From: Legionella birminghamensis
Lineage (GTDB): Bacteria > Pseudomonadota > Gammaproteobacteria > Legionellales > Legionellaceae
Assembly (NCBI RefSeq): GCF_900452515.1
Contig: NZ_UGNW01000001.1
Coordinates: forward strand, 248,001 to 312,000
DNA: 64,000 nucleotides
Reading direction: 5' to 3'
Shown: positions 57,841 through 64,000 of the stretch, piece after piece
How positions within the stretch are numbered: the first letter of the stretch is position 1
How the letters are laid out: every line of letters begins with the position of its first letter
Position numbers and translations under genes: made by a program
The notes under the pieces: generated by a model
The model's database searches: none
Told to the model about the DNA's origin: nothing
What the model saw: only the letters and a program-made list of their open reading frames with translations

Positions 57841-58737
57841 ACTAAAAAAAGTTACATAAGGCATATTGCAGAAAAATTCCGATATGACCATCTTGACCCC
57901 GAGTTTTACCGCAACGGCTATTCCTACATCAATAACCATGAGAAAACTCGAAGTTCAATTCTGGAGTCCTTCTCCGGCTATTTAGAACTCTTTGACGATC
58001 CATTCATCGATGCAGCGACTAGCGCCAGTGATTTTGATTTCAAAGAGTTACGGCGTAAGAAAATGACGATTTATGTCGGTTTCACTGATGACGACATGGA
58101 ACGCTTAGCCCCTTTACTCACGTTATTCTGGCAGCAATTAATTTCAGCCATGATTCGAGAAATTCCAGATCCTACAAAAGAACCGTTTCCCTTATTGTGT
58201 CTCATTGATGAGTTTTCCTCTTTAGGCCGTATTGAGCGCTTAAGGCGTTCATTAAAGCTGCTTCGCGAATACCGGGTGCGCTGTATCCTGATGTTTCAAT
58301 ACATTGCCCAAACCTATGAAGAATACTCGCAGGACGAAGCGAAAGCGTTTACCAATATCAAAACGAAAGTGGCGTTTACGACTGAAGATTTAGGGGATGC
58401 CGAGTTCATCAGCAAAATGTTAGGCACTAAAACGCAACGGGTAACGAATGAATCCACTTCTTTACAGGCACAAGGCATTAGCAATAGTCATGGCAAAAAC
58501 TATCAGGCCGTGCCGTTAATGCGGCCTGAGGCGATTATGAAGATCCCGGTAGAGAATACCTTAATCATGCGTTCCGGGTTTCCTTCGGTAAAAGCTTCTC
58601 AATTCATTTGGTACAACGAATCGATGAAGGCTTTAACCCATCCCTGTTTGCAAATGCCAGTTCAATCTATCCAAAGGAATGCTTTTAAAAGACATGCCAG
58701 CATTACCACCAATTCAGAAATTTTGGATCTCTTGTGA
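57814..58737 (+). pseudogene. 5'-truncated VirD4/TraG conjugative coupling protein gene
   Basis: From about 57847 the frame encodes the C-terminal part of a type IV coupling ATPase. It has the Walker B motif LCLIDEFSSLGR, the following LREYRVRCILMFQYIAQTYEEY, and the tail RPEAIMKIPVENTLIMRSGFP. The N-terminal membrane region and Walker A are missing. It is the only conjugation gene in the window, evidence that a larger conjugative element once sat here. Confidence 0.8.
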
Positions 58738-59065
58738 GTGTTTAAGGAGCTTGAAGGTAATTACTTGCGTATATTTCTTTGGGCATTATAGAAACTATAA
58801 GGGATTACAGTTGCAAGCTATATTATAAAAAGTCTCCTGCTTACACAGATGCAGAGAATCGTGACATGTTAGAAATACGTTTCTTATCCTTGCAATGCTT
58901 GTGTTGTCAAATAAAAAATTTTAGAAAGTATCTTTTTTCAAAGAACTCGTTAACCATATTTCAAGTTCTTTATTCTATGTATATTACTAACAATTTTGCA
59001 AGTGATTTTCACTCTTCAATTTTTGAACCAATCAAACCCATAAGATTGTTTGGGAGATTAGATTA
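58738..59065. other. Gene-free spacer
   Basis: AT-rich, with no supported gene. An open frame over it continues into sequence antisense to the next gene and lacks coding character. Confidence 0.5.
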
Positions 59066-60307
59066 CTACATACCAGGTGCAGGAGAACGATTCAAGCTTT
59101 GCATAAGCTCTGATACGACTTGTTTATGTAAAACACGAATTTCATCCAAATATTTTTTAGCTTCCAAGCGGCTCTCTTGGGGAAAAGAGTCTTCGCAATC
59201 TTTCAGTATCTTTTCCGCAGCCGTTTCTTGTTCTTGTTCAATAGTGCCCCTAATTTCGTCAAACATAGAAGCATCTACTTCGTTATTATCTAAATTTTCT
59301 TTCAATTGATGCAAGTTGTTAACCAAATCAATTGCAACCGCAATTTTCATATCGTTTTTAAGTTGATTGCCGGAATCTTGTCCTAATGTTTTTTCAGAAA
59401 GCTCCTCTAAAGATTGCTTTAATTGATTTAGTTTCATTCTATTGTTAGACCAGTCAGGTGATGATTCCTGCGTTATGGCAGGAGATTGTTGCATGTCTTT
59501 TAATTGTGTTCGAAACGCATCATGCCTTTGCCGAGGGGTTATATCTTGCCTATGTTGACTAATTGATTGATCAACTAATAAATTAAATTGCGAAAAAGAG
59601 TCAATTACGTCTAGTATTTTACTCGCTGCGGCTTTTTCATCCTGAAGAATGGCATCAAGCTCATTTAACTGTTCCTGCGCCTGCTTGGCAAGTGATTGCA
59701 AACGAGGATTTTCTAGTCGTGTAGCATCTGATTGACACCGTTGTTGCTGTTGACGAATTTTTCCTTTCATATATTCAATAATCTGAGATTTTTGTTCAAC
59801 AATCTCTTGCTGTATGGCGGTAGCTAGCGTTGCTTCATGCCCATGGATTGACTTTTTTGTAACATTAATTCTATCCTCTACCCCCCATGTAGTGTGCCCA
59901 ATACGTTCATATTCATGAGACTCTAAGACTTTTCGCATAACCGAATTTAAAACTTTGGGATAATATAGACTAAAGTGAGGTTCCCCCTCTCCCCTTTCAA
60001 TCTTAAAAAGTCGATTATTACCTTGAGTAATTAAATTATAGTCAATAGGTATATCTGCCTGTCTCCCTGATAAAATACCTGTCGTAATCTGTAAAAGATT
60101 ATCAAGGCCACTCCGAAGTTTCGGTGGTATAGCTTGAGCCAACACACCACCTATACTGGCTTGCAACCTGATTAACGATTCTTGACTTTGCTTTTTTAAT
60201 ACATTCTCTTTTTCCCATGTATTATACAGTTTTAGCAGCTCGCTACGAAATTTGGCTCGTTGATTGGAGTCACTTATCGATTCATATTGATTGTCCAAAA
60301 GACCCAT
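59066..60307 (-). CDS. Coiled-coil protein of unknown function
   Basis: A 413-residue hydrophilic protein, rich in Gln and Glu. It has long heptad-like helices near residues 160-240 (QQEIVEQKSQIIEYMKGKIR; LAKQAQEQLNELDAILQDEK) and 280-345. No membrane segment or enzymatic motif is found. The C terminus is LNRSPAPGM. The style resembles Legionella coiled-coil effectors, but that is only resemblance. It is unbroken, in contrast with most neighbours. The spacer 60308-60627 upstream holds its promoter region and no gene. Confidence 0.6.
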   Translation of the reverse strand: MGLLDNQYESISDSNQRAKFRSELLKLYNTWEKENVLKKQSQESLIRLQASIGGVLAQAIPPKLRSGLDNLLQITTGILSGRQADIPIDYNLITQGNNRLFKIERGEGEPHFSLYYPKVLNSVMRKVLESHEYERIGHTTWGVEDRINVTKKSIHGHEATLATAIQQEIVEQKSQIIEYMKGKIRQQQQRCQSDATRLENPRLQSLAKQAQEQLNELDAILQDEKAAASKILDVIDSFSQFNLLVDQSISQHRQDITPRQRHDAFRTQLKDMQQSPAITQESSPDWSNNRMKLNQLKQSLEELSEKTLGQDSGNQLKNDMKIAVAIDLVNNLHQLKENLDNNEVDASMFDEIRGTIEQEQETAAEKILKDCEDSFPQESRLEAKKYLDEIRVLHKQVVSELMQSLNRSPAPGM

Positions 60308-60685
60308 ATTCTTGCTCAGTTGTTGTCATGCTTAAAGTATATACAGAAATTATGACCCTTGTATGTTAAAATTGGACCATCATTAACCAATTGATTTGAC
60401 TTTAAAATGCTGCCGGCTTGATGAAACATCGAATAGGGATTGATTGACTTCATTTCTAACGTGCACTGTATAAGACAAACATTAGTTCCGTTAGACTCTC
60501 TCGGTAGTTACAACATTACATTTGAACTACAACTAATTATCTAATGTGTATATCTGAAAAGAATAGATAGGGGCTGCATTGTTCTATCTTGTCTTATTAA
60601 GCTAGTTGTTTTTAATATTGGTGGTCTTTATCTAAATTGAAGGTTAGAACCTTGTTCTTGCAGCTCGTGTGTAAACCTCCCCTTA

Positions 60686-61510
60686 TTAGTGCCAACCGAA
60701 ACTAGAGTTTTCCGACTTATTTTTAATCAATCTATAATCAAATGGTGACAGATCTCCCAGTGATTCATGCGGTCTTTCTTCGTTATATTCTTTCATCCAT
60801 TTCCCGGTTATTTCCCGAACTTCATTGAGATTTCTGAACAAATAAAAATCCAGTATTTCATTGCGATAAGTTCGATTAAACCGTTCAATAAATGAATTTT
60901 GAGTAGGTTTTCCGGGTTGAATAAACTCAAGAGTAACTCCGTGTTTTTCAGCCCAGTCAGCCAATACCAGAGAGATAAACTCAGGCCCATTATCAAGACG
61001 CAGTTTTGCCGGATATCCTCGACTGGCAGCAATGCTGTCAAGCACCCGGGTAACCCGTCGGGCAGGCAGGCTCAGATCCACTTCAATGGCCAGTGCTTCC
61101 CGGTTGAAATCATCAACCACATTAAATGTCCTGAATCGTCTGCCACAGTTCAATGCGTCGCTCATAAAATCAGCAGACCAAGTATGGTTAACTGTAGCGG
61201 GAACCGCAAGAGGCTCTGGGTTGCGTGTAGGCAATCTCCGCTTTCCTTTACGGCGGATATTCAACTGCAATTCACAGTAAACCCGGTAAACCCTTTTGTG
61301 ATTCCATGTAAACCCCGCCTGCCTCAGTTTGACAAACACTTTCCTGAAGCCATAACGCGGATAGCGTTCGGTAACTTCCATCAGCTCTTTAATCACCGTC
61401 TCATCCTTATTTACTGCCGGCTGATAATAGTAACCTGTGCGACTCAGGCTTAAGGCGGCACAGCTCTGTCTAAGACTCATGCCGTATTCATTTACCAGAT
61501 AATCAGCCAT
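60686..61510 (-). CDS. IS407-type transposase OrfB
   Basis: A 274-residue DDE transposase: [20 protein letters not shown] (first Asp), [10 protein letters not shown] (second Asp), [17 protein letters not shown] (Glu). In vivo it is probably made by -1 slippage on the A-run near the orfA end, giving [13 protein letters not shown] at the join. Confidence 0.93.
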   Translation of the reverse strand: MADYLVNEYGMSLRQSCAALSLSRTGYYYQPAVNKDETVIKELMEVTERYPRYGFRKVFVKLRQAGFTWNHKRVYRVYCELQLNIRRKGKRRLPTRNPEPLAVPATVNHTWSADFMSDALNCGRRFRTFNVVDDFNREALAIEVDLSLPARRVTRVLDSIAASRGYPAKLRLDNGPEFISLVLADWAEKHGVTLEFIQPGKPTQNSFIERFNRTYRNEILDFYLFRNLNEVREITGKWMKEYNEERPHESLGDLSPFDYRLIKNKSENSSFGWH

Positions 61511-61530
61511 TTCCCTTTTCTCTGCCGGCT

Positions 61531-61797
61531 TTAAAGCTTTTTTTCTATCACATCCTTCAACGCACGGTTTTCCAGCGACAAATCAGCGAACATCCGTTTC
61601 AGCTTTGCATTTTCTTCCTCAAGTTGCTTCATTCGTTTAATATCTGAGGCCTCCATCCCGCCATATTTAGCTTTCCAGTTGTAATACGTGGCATCGGATA
61701 TTCCATGCTCACGGCAGACATCCTTTACCAGACGGCCATTCTCTACATATTTTAAAATATTTAATATTTGATGCTCTGTAAATCGGCTGCGTTTCAT
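61531..61797 (-). CDS. IS407-type OrfA
   Basis: An 88-residue helix-turn-helix protein. [20 protein letters not shown] and [17 protein letters not shown], then a leucine-rich tail, are diagnostic of the IS407 group OrfA. Confidence 0.93.
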   Translation of the reverse strand: MKRSRFTEHQILNILKYVENGRLVKDVCREHGISDATYYNWKAKYGGMEASDIKRMKQLEEENAKLKRMFADLSLENRALKDVIEKKL

Positions 61798-62601
61798 CGT
61801 TTCTCCTCCTCTTGCCTATTATGCCGGAGAAACTCTATTTTTGAATGGTGCTATTTTACGGGAGGGTTACACGTGGTATTTGTCTTTTACCTCTTCAGGA
61901 TTCTTGCTTTCTGCAATGGCTTTATAAATGTTCGCTACATGAGGCGCGCGATTAGGTGAGTCTTTAGCTAGGGCACGACGAGCGATGGCTTGTAGCCCCT
62001 CAAAATCTGTGGCTTTTTGCATTTCTTTGATATGAGTTGGTGTAATAGCTATACCAAAAATGCCTTTCCCTGATTTATTAAAATCAGCGCCGATAACAAA
62101 GTTTTTTAACTCAATAAATTTAGATTGTTTAAGATCACGCATTTGTTGCCTAAAAAAGCTTGTAGCTTCCACCTCAATTTTTTCCAAACTAGTCAATGCC
62201 GATGTAATTTGCGTATTGAGCTCATAGGGTAATGCAGTGTCTTTAGGGAAATGACTTAATCTTCCACTTTGGACTTGATCCTGCAAAGAAAATAGTACAT
62301 GTCGTAACGCTTCCACATTTTTTTCAAAATCCTTCTCTTGCCCAGTTATACTTGAAATTTGCTGAGCATATATTGTTAATTCTTCGGGTGGTTTTACTTT
62401 TGCTCTTTTAAGGAGTTCTATGAGGTTTTCTAAAGAAGAAGTTAATTGTTGAAAAGCAATTGTTTTGGCTGTTTTCCTTTGAGGCATGGGAGTCATATTC
62501 TTATACGGTGGGACAAAATGTCCAAATATCTTTAAAATTAATATAGGCAATACATTGTCATATTGCAAATAATACGGTCAGCTTGTATAAGGCTCCCATC
62601 T

Positions 62602-63442
62602 TTAGTGGCAACCTAAATTAGAGTTCATTGTCTTATTTTTTGCCAGATATTCCCACAGTGTTAAATCATTTAGCGAATCGTGCGGTCTCTCGTCGTTATA
62701 CTCCTTTATCCAGTTTTCTGTCAGCTCTCTGACTTCTTGTCGATTTTTAAACGCGTACATAATTTAATATTTCCGTGGGTAAATTCTATTGAATCGCTCA
62801 ATAAATGAATTTTGCGTTGGTTTACCTGGCTTAATAAATTCTAAAGCCACTTGATGCTTTTCAGCCCAGTCTGCTAATGTGCTTGAGATAAATTCAGGGC
62901 CATTATCCATGTGTAATTTAGCAGGGAAACCTCGCCATGCAACAACACGTTCTAATACGCGCATTACTCGCTGAGCAGGCAGGCTTAAATCGATTTCAAT
63001 AGCCAACACTTCACGGTTAAAATCATCTACTAGGTTAAATGTTCTGAAGCGTCGGCCACACATCAATGCATCACACATAAAATCCATAGACCAACACTGA
63101 TTAATGGATGCTGGCACACTCAGGGAGGCAGGTGAGCGATTAGGAAGCCGTTTTTTGCCTTTACGGCGCATATTGAGCTTCAGTTCACAATATACCCGAT
63201 AAACGCGTTTATGATTCCACCTATGCCCCTGACGGCGCAAGACTTTAAGCAATTTACTAAAGCCATACGCCGGATAGGGATGATCCCTGCAATGCCACAA
63301 TAACGTCTTCATCGGATTGGCTATCCGGCTTATATCGATAAACCGAGTCGCTGATACCCACAACCTTACAAGCATGGCGTAAACTCACAGTATGAGTATT
63401 CACTGCATAATCAACCAGCTCCCGTCTCACAGATGGCTTCAT
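62602..63442 (-). pseudogene. IS407-type transposase OrfB, degenerate
   Basis: The frame starts MKPSVRRELVDYAVNTHTVS, shifts frame near 63290, continues with [20 protein letters not shown] and [11 protein letters not shown], and meets a stop after NRIYPRKY near 62764. Then the conserved tail WIKEYNDERPHDSLNDL continues to 62602. At least two lesions, so it is inactive. Confidence 0.88.
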
Positions 63443-63723
63443 AGCTTTTTTTCGACAATATCCTTCAGGATTTTGTGATCAAGACTTAGCTCAGCATACA
63501 TTTGCTTTAGACGACGGTTCTCTTCTTCAAGATCTTTCAGACGTTTTACGTCGGATGCCTCCATGCCACCATATTTTGCTTTCCAGTTGTAATAGGTTGC
63601 ATCTGAAATCCCATATTCACGACAAATTTCTTTAACCAGCCGACCTGCTTCGACTTCTTTTAGAATTTTTACAATTTGTGTTTCTGTATAACGCGATTTT
63701 TCATTTTCGTTCTCCTCAAACAT
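63439..63723 (-). CDS. IS407-type OrfA of the decayed element
   Basis: A 94-residue protein with the same architecture as the intact copy ([20 protein letters not shown]). The frame itself is intact but belongs to a dead element. Confidence 0.88.
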   Translation of the reverse strand: MFEENENEKSRYTETQIVKILKEVEAGRLVKEICREYGISDATYYNWKAKYGGMEASDVKRLKDLEEENRRLKQMYAELSLDHKILKDIVEKKL

Positions 63724-63778
63724 AGTTTAACTTGGAGAACTCTAATCAGAAATGCACCTATTTTAGGGGAGGGTTACA

Positions 63779-63880
63779 AGCGAAGGTTTGCCCCGAGAAA
63801 TCGAGCTGTGCCAAAAGCAATACGAATATTACCGCGATTTGTTGCTGAATTTCCCAAGGCCTGCAGAGGAAGGGGTGTAA
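63779..63880 (+). pseudogene. 3' fragment of another type I S-subunit gene
   Basis: The frame reads [20 protein letters not shown] and ends [10 protein letters not shown] with a stop, the characteristic C terminus of one class of HsdS proteins. Everything upstream is replaced by the decayed IS. It is not related to the S subunit of island 1. Confidence 0.8.
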
Positions 63881-64000
63881 ATGAGTAGGACGTTAACGGA
63901 GATCGCCCAGCAGCTAAAAGACACCAATAAAAAGGTGCAGTTGATTTATGCGTTTAATGGTTCAGGAAAAACGCGCCTTTCCCGGGAATTCAAAGATCTC
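63881..64000 (+). CDS. P-loop ATPase linked to a type I RM locus (partial, runs off the window)
   Basis: ATG 63881 directly follows the hsdS fragment stop. The first 40 residues include [16 protein letters not shown] and the Walker A motif AFNGSGKT in [17 protein letters not shown]. ATPases of this type, some being anticodon-nuclease relatives (PrrC/RloC-like), are commonly placed between hsdS and hsdR. Only the start is visible, so the class cannot be fixed. Confidence 0.65.
   Translation, partial: MSRTLTEIAQQLKDTNKKVQLIYAFNGSGKTRLSREFKDL

Larger units (their letters stand above)
60670..61871 (-). mobile_element. IS3 family, IS407-type element (1,202 bp), intact
   Basis: The left end TGTAAACCTCCCC and right end GGGAGGGTTACA are inverted and extend imperfectly to TAGAGTTT. 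A perfect 4-bp duplication CGTG lies at 60666-60669 and 61872-61875, the duplication length typical of this group. Both frames are open. Confidence 0.92.
60628..62496 (-). pseudogene. Unknown gene split near its 3' end by an IS407-type element
   Basis: The main part runs from 62496 to 61872. Excising the IS (60670-61871) plus one CGTG duplication extends it by 13 codons, ending HELQEQGSNLQFR and a stop at 60628-60630. That makes a 220-residue protein in all. It is helical, with LTSSLENLIELLKRAKVKPP and IGADFNKSGKGIFGIAIT as the distinctive parts. With the IS in place the protein ends KYHV, losing only about 12 residues, so it might still work. The start is uncertain between ATG 62496 and 62487. 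The family is unknown. Confidence 0.65.
62584..63778 (-). mobile_element. Decayed IS407-type element
   Basis: Ends TGTATAAGGCTCCC and GGGGAGGGTTACA are recognisable but diverged. The flanks AGCT and AGCG no longer match fully. orfA is open, orfB is broken. It is related to, but clearly not a recent copy of, the intact element at 60670. Confidence 0.85.

Noticed and set aside
58779-59309. 176-codon plus-strand open frame
   Set aside because: Its second half is antisense to the coiled-coil gene, and the first half has no coding character or ribosome site.

Overview
The window looks like a chromosomal segment of a Legionella-type gammaproteobacterium. The evidence is a 2,948-residue repeat-containing protein resembling the SidH/SdhA/SdhB Dot/Icm effectors, sitting beside pdxH and a tkt-gap-pgk operon; an OTU-type cysteine protease of the kind these bacteria export; and a gammaproteobacterial two-part tmRNA gene. 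The species cannot be fixed from sequence alone.

Positions 1-27,800 are ordinary core chromosome with moderate GC. In order they hold an OTU-like protease, a cystathionine beta-synthase/cysteine synthase, a Ser-rich lipoprotein, poxB, rpiA and a YggU gene, a secreted polysaccharide deacetylase, a peptide deformylase with a signal peptide, a GNAT protein, the giant effector-like protein, pdxH, two small genes, pgk, gap, tkt, a multi-pass membrane protein and oligopeptidase A. The spacers carry dispersed GC-rich repeats, including a perfect 37-bp inverted pair 18.5 kb apart and a MITE-like hairpin element.

The tmRNA gene ssrA (27,916-28,310) is the target of a tandem array of genomic islands. 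Its 3' end is repeated at 40,028 (28 bp) and 57,267 (16 bp core). Island 1 (28,311-40,055, AT-rich) is a type I restriction-modification operon: half-length S, M, S, a SIR2-like DUF4917 protein, an AlbA_2/ATPase protein, R and a YgjP-like metalloprotein, with a divergent FRG-domain gene. It has no integrase. Island 2 (40,056-57,283) starts with a P4-type integrase, an unknown gene, an AlpA-like regulator and a frameshifted DUF3987 gene. It continues with a type III-like methylase/restrictase pair, a class II Fic gene, and an operon of a class III nucleotidyl-cyclase-like protein, a ClpP/SDH-type serine protease and a 64-residue protein. Each island has its own paired direct-repeat motif near both ends.

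Three cargo genes of island 2 (mod, fic and the cyclase-like gene) are each split by an insertion sequence. In each case removing the element plus one target duplication restores the reading frame exactly: two same-length IS3-family copies (1,249 bp, 3-bp duplications) and one IS256-family copy (8-9 bp duplication).

From 57,284 to the end lies a decayed mobile region, possibly a third island. It holds a 5'-truncated VirD4/TraG coupling-protein gene, a coiled-coil protein, another unknown gene split by an IS407-type element, a decayed IS407-type element, and the 3' end of another hsdS followed by the start of a P-loop ATPase gene that runs off the window.

The most novel-looking item is the cyclase-like/SDH-protease/small-protein operon (54,012-57,106), which could be an undescribed nucleotide-signalled protease system. 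The SIR2-like gene inside the type I RM operon is the second.
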